From CAYMYN01 sp964394665 (GTDB lineage Bacteria > Planctomycetota > UBA1135 > GCA-002686595), in contig CAYMYN010000020.1 of assembly GCA_964394665.1 (NCBI GenBank), positions 32,054-96,053 on the forward strand: a stretch of 64,000 bases of DNA, read 5' to 3'. The position numbers and the translations under genes were made by a program. Positions 11,137 to 21,911 of this stretch are shown one piece after another (the first letter of the stretch is position 1; each line of letters opens with the position of its first letter). The notes below the pieces were generated by a model. That model was not told the DNA's origin. It saw nothing but the letters and a program-made list of their open reading frames with translations, and made no database searches.

Positions 11137-12506
11137 AGGCGGCTGGCCGGGCCTTCGCGGACGAGGTCGCCGCGCTGCCGCCGCCCATCACCGCCGATCC
11201 CTTCGGCGGCCCGGCGCGCGCCCTGCTGCACGGGTTCTACGACCTCGTGTGGTGGCTCGCGATCGTCCTCGCCGCGCCCTGGTGGAGCGTGCGCTGCCTG
11301 CTCGACCGGGAGTTCCGCTCGATGGCGGCCGCGCGCTTGACCCTGGGGCCGTTCCCCGGCCCCGCGGCGGAGGGCCGGCGGCGCGTCCTGGTCCACGGCG
11401 TCTCGGTGGGCGAGGTGCTCGGCGCGCGCGCCCTGGTGGCGCGCCTGGAGGCCTGCGAGCCGGGCTACGAGGTCGTGATCAGCACCACGACCTCGACCGG
11501 CGCGGCCGTCGCGCGGCGGGCCTACCCGGGCCGGACCGTGGTGCGCTTCCCGCTCGACCTCTCGTTCCTCGTGCGCCGTTTCCTGCGCCGCATCGACCCC
11601 GCGTGCGTGGTGCTGGTCGAGCTCGAGGTCTGGCCCAACTTCCTGCGCAGCGCCAATCGCCTCGGCGTCCCGGTCGCGGTCGTCAACGGGCGCATCACGG
11701 ACAAGAGTTTCGGGAGCTACCTCGTCTTCCGACGCCTGCTGCCGCAGTTCGGGCGCATCTCGCTCTTCTGCGTCCAGGACGACGCCTACGCGGCCCGTTT
11801 CCGCGAGCTCTCGCGTGAGCCCAGCCGCATCCTCATCACGGGCAACATCAAGGCCGACTCCCTGGTGGTCGGCCGACGCCGACCCTCCGAGGAACTGGCG
11901 CAGCTCCTGGGCGCCGCGCCGGGCCAGGCCCTGCTGGTGGCCGGCAGCACCCACGAGCCCGAGGAACGCCTGGTCGCCGAGGCCTGGCGCGCGGCGGCCC
12001 CGGCGGCGCGCCTGGTGCTCGTCCCGCGCCACCCCGAGCGCGCGCCGGCGGTGCTCGAGGCCCTGGCCCAACTGGGGATCGGCGCGCAGCGGCTGACGGC
12101 CCTGCGCGCCGGGACCGAGCTCCCCGATCCGGCGCGGCCCGCGGTGGTCGACACGGTGGGGGACCTGGAGGGCGTCTATGCCCTGGCGGACCTCGTGTTC
12201 GTGGGCGGCAGCCTGGTGCCCCACGGGGGCCAGAACATGCTCGAGCCGGCCGCCCAGGGTCGGCCGGTGCTGTATGGGCCCCACGTGCACAACTTCGTGC
12301 AGGAGGCGGCCCTGCTCGAGGGCGCGGGCGCGGCGCTGCGCCTGGCGGGCGTCGAGGAGCTCGCCCCGGCCCTGGAGCGACTCCTGGCCGATGCCGCGGG
12401 GCGCGAGCGCATGGCCGCCGCCGGCATGCGCGCCGCGAGCGCCCAGCAGGGGGCCACGGACCTCACCTTCGAGGCCCTCGCGCACGCCTGCCTGGGGCCG
12501 GCCTGA
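11133..12506 (+). CDS. kdtA: 3-deoxy-D-manno-octulosonic acid (Kdo) transferase
   Basis: Transfers Kdo from CMP-Kdo to lipid IVA at the inner face of the cytoplasmic membrane, the first step of LPS core synthesis. 457 residues from a GTG that overlaps the secA stop (GTGA, 11133-11136). A hydrophobic anchor is at about 33-52. The N-terminal GT-B half contains HGVSVGEVLGA, with the catalytic-base Glu at about residue 94; the C-terminal half contains VFVGGSLVPHGGQNMLEP, which binds CMP-Kdo. Its presence indicates a diderm with a lipid A-type outer membrane. Coupling with secA is by overlap only; no functional link is known. Confidence 0.93.
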
Positions 12507-12514
12507 GGCCGCCG

Positions 12515-12535
12515 GGGGGCCGCGGCGTGGCCCCC
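12515..12535 (+). terminator. Possible hairpin terminator after kdtA
   Basis: A perfect 7-bp GC stem (12515-12521 with 12529-12535) encloses a 7-nt loop, 9 bp after the kdtA stop. There is no T tract, so termination is uncertain. Confidence 0.35.
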
Positions 12536-12748
12536 AGCGGGAGTGCCGGGTATCCTCCTCGCTCGCCGCCGCGGCTGAAGTCCCGGCCCGCATCCGCCCG
12601 AAGGGTGGGCAGGCCCCCCGGCCGGGCGCGCTCCGCGCCCGCCTCGACGCGGCCGGTCCAGTCCCTGGCTCCCCCCGGCACCCCCCAGCGCCGCCCGATG
12701 GGCCGCGCCGGGCGCCGCCTTCCCCCGCAGACCATCCAGCGAGCATCC

Positions 12749-13915
12749 ATGGCGCGTCAGCTCTTCACCTCCGAATCCGTCTCGATGGGCCACCCCGACA
12801 AGGTGGCCGACCAGGTCTCCGACGCGATCCTCGACGCGCTCCTCGCCCAGGACCCCCAGAGCCGGGTCGCCTGCGAGACGATGGTCACCACCGGCGTCGC
12901 GATCATCGCCGGTGAGATCACCACCAAGGCCCGCATCGACTACCAGGACGTCGTGCGCGCGACCCTCAAGGAGATCGGCTACACCGACGACGCCTTCGGC
13001 ATCAACGGCGACACCTGTGCCGTGTTGGTCGCCATCGACCGCCAGTCGCCCGACATCAGCCAGGGCGTCAGCGAGGGCGAGGGCCTGCACAAGGAGCAGG
13101 GCGCCGGCGACCAGGGGATGATGTTCGGCTACGCCTGCGACGAGACGCCGGTGCTGATGCCCTTCGCGATCCACTACTCGCACTTGCTCGTGGCGCGCTT
13201 GGCGGAGCTGCGCCAGAGCGGCGAGGTCTCCTGGTTGCGTCCCGACAGCAAGAGCCAGATCACGGTCGAGTACGAGGGCAACGTCCCGGTGCGCGTGCAC
13301 ACGGTCGTGATCTCGACCCAGCACGCTCCCGAGGTCAGCCACGAGGAGATCGAGCGCACGGTCAAGGAGAAGGTCGTGCAGCACGTGATCCCGGCCAAGT
13401 ACCTGGACGCGAAGACGATCTACCACATCAACCCGACCGGGCGCTTCGTGATCGGCGGGCCCCACGGCGACTGCGGCCTCACCGGGCGCAAGATCATCGT
13501 CGACACGTATGGGGGCATGGGCCGTCACGGCGGGGGCGCGTTCTCGGGCAAGGACCCGAGCAAGGTCGACCGCTCGGCGGCCTACGCCGCGCGTTGGGTG
13601 GCCAAGAACGTCGTCGCGGCCAAGCTCGCCGAGCGCTGCGAGGTGCAGCTCTCCTACGCGATCGGCGTCGCCAAGCCGCTCTCGGTCCGCGTCGAGACCT
13701 TCGGGACGGGGAAGGTGTCCGACGAGGCCATCGGCAAGGCGATCGAGAAGGTATTCGACCTCTCCCCCGCGGCCATCATCCGCGACCTCGAGCTCAAGCG
13801 CCCGATCTACCGCCAGACCGCGTACCACGGGCACTTCGGCCGCGAGGGCTTCCCGTGGGAGGCGACCAACCGCGTCGCGGCCCTGACCGAGGCCGTGGCC
13901 GCCCACGCGCGCTGA
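12749..13915 (+). CDS. metK: S-adenosylmethionine synthetase
   Basis: Makes S-adenosylmethionine from ATP and methionine in the cytoplasm. 388 residues, typical length. Signatures: SESVSMGHPDKVADQVSDA at the N-terminus, GAGDQGMMFGYA, and the glycine-rich loop GGGAFSGKDPSKVDRSAAY. All three repeated domains are intact. The start is the ATG at 12749. A 240-bp leader precedes it, with a possible -10 box TATCCT at 12551-12556; no known SAM riboswitch class is recognisable in it. A strong terminator follows. Confidence 0.96.
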   Translation: MARQLFTSESVSMGHPDKVADQVSDAILDALLAQDPQSRVACETMVTTGVAIIAGEITTKARIDYQDVVRATLKEIGYTDDAFGINGDTCAVLVAIDRQSPDISQGVSEGEGLHKEQGAGDQGMMFGYACDETPVLMPFAIHYSHLLVARLAELRQSGEVSWLRPDSKSQITVEYEGNVPVRVHTVVISTQHAPEVSHEEIERTVKEKVVQHVIPAKYLDAKTIYHINPTGRFVIGGPHGDCGLTGRKIIVDTYGGMGRHGGGAFSGKDPSKVDRSAAYAARWVAKNVVAAKLAERCEVQLSYAIGVAKPLSVRVETFGTGKVSDEAIGKAIEKVFDLSPAAIIRDLELKRPIYRQTAYHGHFGREGFPWEATNRVAALTEAVAAHAR

Positions 13916-13934
13916 TCCGTGCGCCGACCTCTCC

Positions 13935-13972
13935 CGGCCCCGCGCCGGACCCACGGGTCCGGCGCGGGGCCG
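13935..13972 (+). terminator. Strong intrinsic terminator after metK
   Basis: Perfect 18-bp inverted repeat: 13935-13952 pairs with 13955-13972, with 2 bases between the arms (so about 16 pairs in practice). It is followed by TCCCTTT and lies 19 bp after the metK stop. Confidence 0.82.
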
Positions 13973-14009
13973 TCCCTTTGCCAGGGGAAGGTCGGGCGGG
14001 CCGCGCTCC

Positions 14010-14038
14010 GTGACTCCCCGCGACGGATGGGTTAGAAC
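14010..14038 (+). promoter_or_regulatory. Candidate promoter of the prepilin-like gene
   Basis: GTGACT (14010-14015) and TAGAAC (14033-14038) at 17-bp spacing, each matching the sigma-70 consensus at four of six positions. It lies between the metK terminator and the ATG at 14141. Confidence 0.45.
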
Positions 14039-14140
14039 CCACGCCCATCGGGGGCGCGGGGCTCCTCCCCGCGCCCGATCGCCCGCGGGCGTGGACCGCG
14101 CCGTCCCGCCCCCGACCGCTCCCCGAACCCGAGCCTGCCC

Positions 14141-14791
14141 ATGTCCCTCTCTCTTCCCCGGAGCTCCGCCCGCGCGGCGGGCTTCACGCTGATCGAGCTC
14201 CTGGCCGTGATCCTGATCATCGGGATCCTGATGACCTTCCTGGTGCCCAAGATCACCTCGTCGGTGCGCCAGGCGAACGTCACGGCCTGCCAGGCGAACA
14301 TGGGCGAGATCTACAAGCACCTGCTGATCTACGACACCAAGTTCGGGGACCTGCCCAAGCGCGGTGGGGCGGCCTTCCTGGCCACGCTCGTGCACAGCGG
14401 GGTGATGGAGAACACCGAGAACAACGTCAAGCGCCTGACCTGCCCGGGGGTCAAGCCCTCGGCCCTGGGCACCGCGGACATGAAGCCCGAGGAGTGGTTC
14501 GCGGACCTCGAGCGCGTCGACGGCAGCTACACGGCCTACGCCGCCCGCGACATGCAGCGCCACCCCCTGCGCCAGTTCCCCGGCAGCGGCAAGGAGCCCC
14601 TGGTGGCCGACGACAACGACGGCGGCGCGAACCACCCCGACGGCAGCACCGTGGTGCTCTACGCCGACGGCAGCGTGCGGGCCTTCGAGCAGTACACGCT
14701 CGAGCTCGACAACGTGCTCGAGAAGGGCGAGCTCCTGATCGTGGGGCCGGACTCGCAGGTCGAGGAGCTGCGCAAGCTGAGCCTCAACTGA
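14141..14791 (+). CDS. Prepilin-type N-terminal cleavage/methylation protein (pseudopilin-like)
   Basis: 216 residues. Class III signal: a short basic leader, then Gly14 and the mature N-terminus FTLIELLAV with Glu at +5, followed by a hydrophobic helix (about 15-37). Such proteins are processed by PilD-type peptidase and assembled into type II secretion or type IV pilus-like fibres. The C-terminal part contains NHPDGSTVVLYADGSVR, which resembles the H-x9-DG segment of the large DUF1559 pseudopilin family of planctomycetes, though this copy is shorter than most. No other secretion genes are near, as is usual for this dispersed family. Confidence 0.85.
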   Translation: MSLSLPRSSARAAGFTLIELLAVILIIGILMTFLVPKITSSVRQANVTACQANMGEIYKHLLIYDTKFGDLPKRGGAAFLATLVHSGVMENTENNVKRLTCPGVKPSALGTADMKPEEWFADLERVDGSYTAYAARDMQRHPLRQFPGSGKEPLVADDNDGGANHPDGSTVVLYADGSVRAFEQYTLELDNVLEKGELLIVGPDSQVEELRKLSLN

Positions 14792-14993
14792 CGGGAGCCC
14801 AGGCCCACACGGTTCGGGCCCCTCGGTCGCGTTCACGGCGCGCGGTGGCCGGCCTGGCGCGCAGGGATTTCCCACACGTCGGGAACGGCCGCTGGCCGAT
14901 CGAGGCAGGCCCGGCGCGCTCCGGGCTTCGACGCTGGCCCTGGACACACGTGTCCCGGTCGGAGAAGCTCCCGCGCCCCGGCCGCCGCCCGCG

Positions 14994-15899
14994 ATGAAGC
15001 CCACCGCCCTCGTCCGCGCCCTCCGGCCCCACCAGTGGGTCAAGAACGTCTTCGTCCTGGCGGCGCTCTTCTTCTCCGCCGGCGAGCAGGGCTCCCTGGG
15101 CGCCGACCTGGGCGCGGTGGGCCGCACGCTGCTGGCCCTGCTGGCCTTCTGCCTGGGCTCGAGCGCGATCTACCTCGTCAACGACGTGCTCGACGTCGAG
15201 AGCGACCGCGCCCACCCGACCAAGCGCAAGCGCCCGATCGCCGCCGGCGAAGTCTCGATCCGCGCCGCGTTGGTCCTGTCCGCCGCGTGCGTGACCGGGG
15301 CCCTGGCCCTGGGCTGGTTCGCCGGGGGTCGCCCGCCGGGCGTGGCGGCGGTGGTGCTGGGCTACATGCTGCTCAACCTCGCCTACAGCCTGCGGCTCAA
15401 GCACGTCGTGCTCCTGGACGCCTTCTGCATCGCGGGCGGGTTCATCCTGCGCGTGCTGGCGGGGGGCTTGGCCGCCGGCGCGCAGGTCTCGCACTGGTTG
15501 TTCCTGTGCACGCTGTTCCTGGCGCTGTTCCTGGCCCTTGCCAAGCGACGCGCCGAGAGCGACCTCCTGGGCGATGCCCGCGCCGGGCACCGCGCGACGC
15601 TCGGAGAGTACGACCGCGGCTTCCTCGACCAGATGGTGACCGTGCTCGCGGCCACGACGATCCTGTGCTACGCGATGTACACCGTCGACGAGGGCACGAT
15701 CCGCCGCTTCGGCAGCGACCGTCTGATCTGGACCGTGCCCTTCGTGGTCTTCGGCCTGGGCCGCTACATGCTGCTCGTCCAGACCCAGCGCGGCGGCGGC
15801 AGCCCGACCCGCATCCTGCTCGGCGCCGACGGGCCGTTCCTCGTGAACGCCCTGCTGTGGGTGCTCGCCACCGGCCTGATCGTGTTCCACGTGATCTGA
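14994..15899 (+). CDS. UbiA-family prenyltransferase, decaprenyl-phosphate phosphoribosyltransferase-like
   Basis: 301 residues with about nine hydrophobic segments. The first Asp-rich motif is NDVLDVESD (63-71), followed by HPTKRKRPIAAG. This block is close to that of mycobacterial Rv3806c (DPPR synthase), which moves phosphoribose from PRPP to decaprenyl phosphate, rather than to UbiA or MenA. A second acidic motif is less clear. The product in mycobacteria feeds arabinan synthesis; here the fate of the polyprenyl-phosphoribose is unknown. There is no DprE1/DprE2 gene in the window. The ATG at 14994 overlaps no other gene; the upstream 200 bp shows nothing recognisable. Confidence 0.8.
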   Translation: MKPTALVRALRPHQWVKNVFVLAALFFSAGEQGSLGADLGAVGRTLLALLAFCLGSSAIYLVNDVLDVESDRAHPTKRKRPIAAGEVSIRAALVLSAACVTGALALGWFAGGRPPGVAAVVLGYMLLNLAYSLRLKHVVLLDAFCIAGGFILRVLAGGLAAGAQVSHWLFLCTLFLALFLALAKRRAESDLLGDARAGHRATLGEYDRGFLDQMVTVLAATTILCYAMYTVDEGTIRRFGSDRLIWTVPFVVFGLGRYMLLVQTQRGGGSPTRILLGADGPFLVNALLWVLATGLIVFHVI

Positions 15900-15904
15900 C
15901 GCGC

Positions 15905-17401
15905 TCAACGCCGCGCGCCGATGAGGTGCGGGAGCTCGCGCGTGAGCAGCTCGATCCGCCCACGCAGGCGCGCCTCGACCTCGGCGCGGGTGGGGGCGGG
16001 GTAGGTGTCGGAGCGGCCGAGCTCGATCCAGGTCGCGTGCGCGGCGCGCGCGGCGTCGTCGCTGCGGGCGGCGAGCCATTGGCCGAGGGCGCCCTCGGCG
16101 GCGTCCCGGTCGGCGGCGGGATCGGTGAGGCAGCGCAGGAGGAAGGGCACCGCGCCCTCGCCCACGCCCATCTCGACCAACGCCTCGGCGGCGGCCTGGC
16201 GCAGATCGACGGGCTCGCCCGCGTCGGTCACCAGTTGCTCGAGCCGCGTCCGCGCTGGGCCCGCGGCGAGCCGGCCCAGGGCGCGCGCGCTGGCCACGCG
16301 CAGCTCGTGGTCGCCCTCGGCCCGTAGGTGCGGGAGCAGGGCCGCCGCGGCGGGGGACCAGGCGAGCTCGCCCAGGGCGCGCGCGGCCTGGGGGGCGAGG
16401 CTCGGGTCGGCCAGGGCCGCGAGCAACGCGGGCCCGGCCTCGACGGCGCGCGGCCCCATGCGCTCGAGGCACTGGGCGACGTGCACCCGCAGCCACACGT
16501 CGTCCTCCTCCAGGGCCGCCGCGAGCAGGGGCACCGCCCAGCCCTCGAGGCGCGCGAGCACGTAGCGCGCGTCGTCCACGCCCCGCAGTTGGAAGTGTTC
16601 CCCCGAGAGCATCGCGATCCGCCGCCAGGTCTCGAGCCGGAGCGCGGGGGAGGGCTCGACCCGCGGCAGGCGTGCGTCCAGGTCGGCGAGCTCGCGCACC
16701 TGGTGCAGGGCCTCGCCGTCGCCGAAGCCCAGCTCGTGGGCCAGGCGCTCGAGCTCCGCGCCGGCGAGGCTGCGCGCGGCCTCCGGCGTGCCCGGATCGT
16801 CGCGCAGCTCGCGCAGCAGCGGCACGCCGGCGAGACTCCCCAGGCGCGCGAGCCCGCGGCACAGCCACACGCGCACCTCGGGGTCGGTCTCGTACTTGAG
16901 GCGCAGCACGAAGTCGGGCAGCAGCGCGTCGACGCCGCTCGCGCCGAGCTGCCAGGCGGCGTGGCTGCGCAGCCAGGCTTCGGGGGCCGAGCTGGCGAGC
17001 TCGAGCAGGAAGCGCGCGGCGCGCTCTCCGCCGGCGCGCGCCAGGAGCTCGACCGCGGCGGCGCGCTCGGGGGCCCCGAGCGAGTCCGCGCGCAGGAGCT
17101 CGAGCAGGGGACCGACGGCCGCCTCGCCGGCGAGGCCGACTTCCTCGAGGGGCAACTCGCGCTCGCGCGGCCCGGCGCGGGCCAACATCTCGATCAGCCC
17201 GCGGGCGTGATCGGGTTCGAGCGTCGCGGGCCCCGCGTCCGCCGCGCCCGCCGCGCGTTCGGCCGCCAGCTCGCGCTCGAGCTCGTGGATCGCCGGCGCC
17301 ACCACCGCGCGGTGCCGGGGGGCCGGTGGAGCCTGGGGCTCGGCGCATCCCAGCGCGAACGCGAGCAGCAGGGCCAGGGTGCGGGGGATCGGATGCTTCA
17401 C
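15905..17401 (-). CDS. HEAT-repeat lipoprotein
   Basis: 498 residues, starting at a GTG (17401) that overlaps the stop of the cytochrome gene. The N-terminus is a lipoprotein-type signal with Cys19 (FALGCAEPQ). The rest is almost entirely alpha-helical HEAT-like repeats: recurring pairs with patterns such as LRSHAAWQLGASG and LRVASARALGRLA. It is probably anchored to a membrane and acts as a protein-binding scaffold in the periplasm. It is the last gene of the minus-strand iron-ABC/cytochrome unit, which suggests it helps assemble or hold the cytochrome or transporter, but this is inferred from position only. Confidence 0.78.
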   Translation of the reverse strand: MKHPIPRTLALLLAFALGCAEPQAPPAPRHRAVVAPAIHELERELAAERAAGAADAGPATLEPDHARGLIEMLARAGPRERELPLEEVGLAGEAAVGPLLELLRADSLGAPERAAAVELLARAGGERAARFLLELASSAPEAWLRSHAAWQLGASGVDALLPDFVLRLKYETDPEVRVWLCRGLARLGSLAGVPLLRELRDDPGTPEAARSLAGAELERLAHELGFGDGEALHQVRELADLDARLPRVEPSPALRLETWRRIAMLSGEHFQLRGVDDARYVLARLEGWAVPLLAAALEEDDVWLRVHVAQCLERMGPRAVEAGPALLAALADPSLAPQAARALGELAWSPAAAALLPHLRAEGDHELRVASARALGRLAAGPARTRLEQLVTDAGEPVDLRQAAAEALVEMGVGEGAVPFLLRCLTDPAADRDAAEGALGQWLAARSDDAARAAHATWIELGRSDTYPAPTRAEVEARLRGRIELLTRELPHLIGARR

Positions 17402-18419
17402 GGTCGCAGGGCGAGGCGCCGCACGAGCACCGCGTCGACCTCGGCCTCGGGGTCGGGGCGCTCGGGGTTCGCGTAGAAGGGCGAGCGCTTGTAGAAGAGC
17501 GCCACCTCGACCGCGCCCTCCGCCTCGGGGCCGTGTTCGCCCGGATCGAGGGCGATGCGCCGCAGCTCGTGCGCGTCGAGCAAGCTGCGCACGAGGTCGA
17601 CCTCGTGCCGGTAGGGATCGCGCAGCCGGTGCAGGTGGCGCCAGGGCCCGGGCGTCGCGCCCTCGGCCGCGAGTGGCCTCCAGAACAGGTCCGCGGCCCG
17701 CGAGCGTTCGTCCGTGGGGAAGGCGTGGCCGGCGCCCACGTTCTCGAGCTCGAGCATCCAGCCCCGCTCGGCCCGCGCGCCGCGCAGGGCGACGGCCGCC
17801 TGCAGGTTCTCGAGCGAGCGCCCGCCGGGCATGGTGTGGTCGCGGCCTGCGCTCTGCGCCCGCGGCGGCATGTGGCAGTCGAGGCACCCCGTGCCCGCAT
17901 CGGCCCAGCGCGAGGCGCGCCACTGGTCGACGGTCTGGTGCTGGTTGTGGCAGCCGGCGCAGAACTCGGGGCTCGAGAGCTCCGGCGTCGCCACCGGCCG
18001 GCAGGGCGCCGCGGGGTCCGTGCGCGTGCCGGCGATGCGCCCATCGGGCAACAGGTGGCAGGCGATGCAGTCGACGCCTTCGTGGCGGCGCGCGGCGCGC
18101 GGCAAGACGCGATTGCCGATGCCGGTCTCGAACACCGGCCGCGGCGCGTGGCAGTCGATGCAGTCGGTGTTCTTGAAGTCGTTCGAGAGCTTGCGCACCT
18201 CCGGCCCGGTCCAGGCGTTGGCGTGCTCGGAGGCCGCCCACTCGGCGAAGACCTCGGCGTGGCAGCTCTGGCACTGCTGGGAGCTGGTGAAGACCAGCGG
18301 CGAGCCCTCCGCCTGCGGGGCGCGGAAGACGAGCACCAGCGCCCAGGCGCCGATGCCCAACAACACGAGGGCCAGCAGCGGTCGGGCGGCCGCGAGGCCC
18401 GCGCGGTTCGCGCCCGCGC

Positions 18420-18423
<4 letters not shown>
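17398..18423 (-). CDS. Membrane-anchored pentaheme cytochrome c
   Basis: 341 residues from a GTG overlapping the upstream ATPase stop. An N-terminal membrane anchor is at about 12-33. Five CxxCH haem-binding motifs lie at 51-55, 88-92, 119-123, 155-159 and 180-184, with extra His residues (for example HEGVD, HNQHQT) that could be distal ligands. The arrangement resembles the cytochrome c554/c-prime-like multihaem family. The C-terminal half (about 195-341) is haem-free and beta-rich. It would act in the periplasm in electron transfer. It sits inside an operon for an Fe(III)-type ABC importer, so iron reduction during uptake is an attractive but untested role. Confidence 0.88.
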
Positions 18424-19111
<688 letters not shown>

Positions 19112-19115
<4 letters not shown>

Positions 19116-20662
19116 GCGCGCACCTCCGCGCGCGGGCCGCGCAGCAGGGCCCACACCAGGCCCGGGAGCAGCAGGAAGAAGGCGATCAGCAGGCACAGCG
19201 CGCCGACGAAGTCGTCCGCGCCGAAGTGGATCTGGTTGTAGGCCTTGAACATGGCGGTGCCGTTGGCGGCCGGGACCAGGATCGCCGCGTCGAGCTCGCG
19301 CAGGGCGAGCACGAAGACCAGGATCCAGGCTCCGACCCAGGTGGAGCGCAGGGGCGGCGCGACGATGCGCGCCAGACGCGCCGCCGGCCCGCTCCCGGCG
19401 AGCAGGGCGGCCTCCTCGGCCTGGGGCTCGAGGGACGCGACCGCGTTCGAAGCGAGCAGGGTGGGGAAGACCAGGTAGCGCCCCAGCATCAGGGCCACGA
19501 CCATCGCGCCGGACTCGTAGAAGCGGAAGAAGCCCAGGAACTCGCGGTTCCAGAGCACGATGTTGCCGATCCCGAACAGGATCGCGGGCACGGCCAGGGG
19601 CAGGACGAGCAGGGCTTCGAGGCGTCGCCAACGGGCCGAGCGCTCCAGGGCGTGGCCCAGGACGAGCGCGATGGGCAGGGCCGCGCAGGCCGCGCCGGCG
19701 GCCGAGATCAGGCTGCGGGCGATCTCCGTGCGCGAGAGTTCGAGCGCGCGGCCGAAGGCCCCGGGCAGGGTCGCGAGCCCAAAACCCTCCGCCGCCGAGG
19801 TGCCGCCGCCGGCCATGAACACGAGGTAGCCCAGGGTGACGCCCGCGCCCGCGCCGAGCGCCAGCAGGCAGAAGGCGAAGGCCGGCCAGCGCAGGCGACC
19901 GAGGGCGATCCGCTGGGGGGCTCGGAAGGTGCCCACCAGGGTCGCCAGCGCGCCGCGTCGGCGCAGGGCGAGGGCCGGCACGAGGGTCACGAGCGTCAGG
20001 GCGACGAGCGGCAGGGAACGCGCGATGGCCAGCCCCGGCGACTCGCCCGAGCGCCAGGTGAAGAAGACCTCGTCCGCGTAGACGTTGAACTTGGGGCCGA
20101 CCGCCGAGACGTAGTCGGGCACCGAGAAGTCGTTGATGGCGAAGACGAAGGCCAAGCACGCGCCGACCGCGACGCCGGGCAGGAGCAGGGGCAGCTCCAT
20201 GCGCAGCAGCGCGCCGCGGCCGCCGACGAGCAGGGCCGCTTCCTCCAGGCGCGCGTCGATGCGCTCGGCGGCGCGCGCGGTGAACAGCGCCACCAACGGG
20301 AAGGTCGCCAGGCCCAGGATCAGGGTCGCGGCGAGGGCGCCGCGCAGCTCGCTGGTGCCCGTCCAGGCGATGGCCGCGAAGAGCGGCGGCAGGACGATCG
20401 GCACCAGGCCCAGGGGCCGCAACCAACGCGCCCCGGGCAGGTCGGTGCGCGCCGTCAGGTAGCCGTAGGGCGCGCCGACCAGGGCCGCGATCGCGGCCGC
20501 GCCCAGGCCCAGGAGCGCGGTGCGCCCGAGCAGGTCGAGGGTGCGCGGCGTGAAGAGCTCGAAGAGGTCCGCCCCCGAGATGCGCGGCAGCAGGACCGCC
20601 ACCGGCGCCAGCCCCAGGACGACGAAGACCAGGGCGCACAGGGCGAGCAGCGGGCGGCTCAA
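19112..20662 (-). CDS. ABC transporter permease, two fused domains (FbpB-like)
   Basis: 516 residues with about twelve hydrophobic segments in two homologous halves, as in FbpB/SfuB iron permeases. Each half carries an EAA-type coupling loop (EEAALLVGGRG around residue 140; EEAALLAGSGP around 430). The start is a TTG (20662) that overlaps the TGA of the binding-protein gene, which implies translational coupling. Substrate is predicted as Fe(III) from the binding protein; thiamine or other small ions cannot be excluded. Confidence 0.85.
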
Positions 20663-21663
20663 TCGAGGAACTGCTCCTTGAGCTCCGCCGTGCGCGCCGC
20701 GAGCTCACGGCCGACGGCGTCGTAGTCGACGCGCATGGGTTTCAGGCGTTCGAGCGGCAGCACGTGCGGCCGTCCGGCGAGCGATCGATGCAGCGGGATC
20801 TGGGCCGCGCGCGAGTCGGCCAGCAGCTCCTCGACCTCGGGCGAGAGCAGGAAGTCGATCAGACGCTTGGCCGGCTCGGGGTTCGGGGCGTCCTTCAGCA
20901 ACATCACCGTGTTCGGGATGAAGAGCACGCCCATGCCGTCTTCGTCGCAATCGGGGAAGACGATCTCGACCGGGTCGCCGGCCAGGCGGCGCACGTGGAA
21001 GTCGTCCGTGTCGGTCCAGCCGAAGGCCAAGCGGCCCGCGCCGACCAGCCGCGCCAGCGGGCCGTTGCCCGGCGGCAGGGAGACGTCTCCGGCGCGGATC
21101 GCCGCGAGGTAGCGGCGCGCCTCGGCCTCGCCCAGGACCGTGAAGAGCGCGGTCATGTGCGTCAGGGTCGTGCCCGCCAGGGGCTGGGCCAGGGCCGTGC
21201 GTCCGCGCCAGCGCGGGTCGACGAGGTCCCATGAACCCGTGAGCTGCGCCGGCTCGACCTCGTTCGTGTTCACGATGTAGCAGCGCGCGCGCGCTGCGAA
21301 CCCGGTCCAGCGCCGCTCGGCGTCGCGGAACTCCTCGGGGATGTCCGCGGCGGAGGGGGAGTCGTAGGGCGCGAGCAGGCCCTTGTCGGCGAGCGCCACG
21401 CTGTGCGCGAACTCGTTGTTCCAGAAGACGTCGCAGCGCGGGCGGCGGCGGGCCTCCTCCTCGATGCGCTGCACCAGTCCCACGGTCTTGTGGGCCTCGA
21501 TGTCGAACTCGGCCCGCACCTTGAGGCCCGTGCGGCGCTCGAACTCGCGCAGGATCGGCTCGGAGTGCACCTGGTCGTGCGCGACGTAGACGACCAGGTC
21601 GGGCTGTGCGCCACAGGCGGCGAACACGAGCAGCGGCAACAACGAGCGCAGGAGAGGGATCAT
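20659..21663 (-). CDS. Iron-type ABC transporter substrate-binding lipoprotein
   Basis: 334 residues, class II periplasmic binding protein. Signal peptide with lipobox ending at Cys17 (VFAACGAQ). The N-terminal strand VVYVAHDQ, CDVFWNNE and ARCYIVNTNEV resemble AfuA/FutA-type Fe(III)-binding proteins. Of the two neighbouring Tyr ligands used by many of these proteins, I cannot find a clear YxxY pair near the C-terminus, so the metal site may differ. It is the first gene of the minus-strand unit; a possible -10 box TAGAGT lies upstream (complement of 21703-21708). Confidence 0.82.
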   Translation of the reverse strand: MIPLLRSLLPLLVFAACGAQPDLVVYVAHDQVHSEPILREFERRTGLKVRAEFDIEAHKTVGLVQRIEEEARRRPRCDVFWNNEFAHSVALADKGLLAPYDSPSAADIPEEFRDAERRWTGFAARARCYIVNTNEVEPAQLTGSWDLVDPRWRGRTALAQPLAGTTLTHMTALFTVLGEAEARRYLAAIRAGDVSLPPGNGPLARLVGAGRLAFGWTDTDDFHVRRLAGDPVEIVFPDCDEDGMGVLFIPNTVMLLKDAPNPEPAKRLIDFLLSPEVEELLADSRAAQIPLHRSLAGRPHVLPLERLKPMRVDYDAVGRELAARTAELKEQFLD

Positions 21664-21764
21664 CGACGGGCGTGGGCGGCGGTCGGACGGGATCGAAGGC
21701 CGACTCTAGCCCTTGCGCCGCCGGGTACCTACAGGCCGCCAGCCCTCGGCGGGCGGCGCCGCGC

Positions 21765-21794
21765 TTGACCCCCGCGCGCGGTGGGGCGTACCTT
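21765..21794 (+). promoter_or_regulatory. Candidate promoter of the aminotransferase gene
   Basis: TTGACC (21765-21770) matches the -35 consensus at five of six positions; TACCTT (21789-21794) follows at 18 bp. It lies in the divergent region between the iron-ABC operon and the aminotransferase. Confidence 0.45.
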
Positions 21795-21911
21795 GGACCC
21801 CGAACGTCCCCGCCCGACCGGAGCGCCGGGGGAGGGTCGGCGCGACGGCCAACGGGGCCCGGCGTCGCCCCTCCGCGGGGTGCCACGGATCCGCACACCC
21901 CCAGAGGATCG

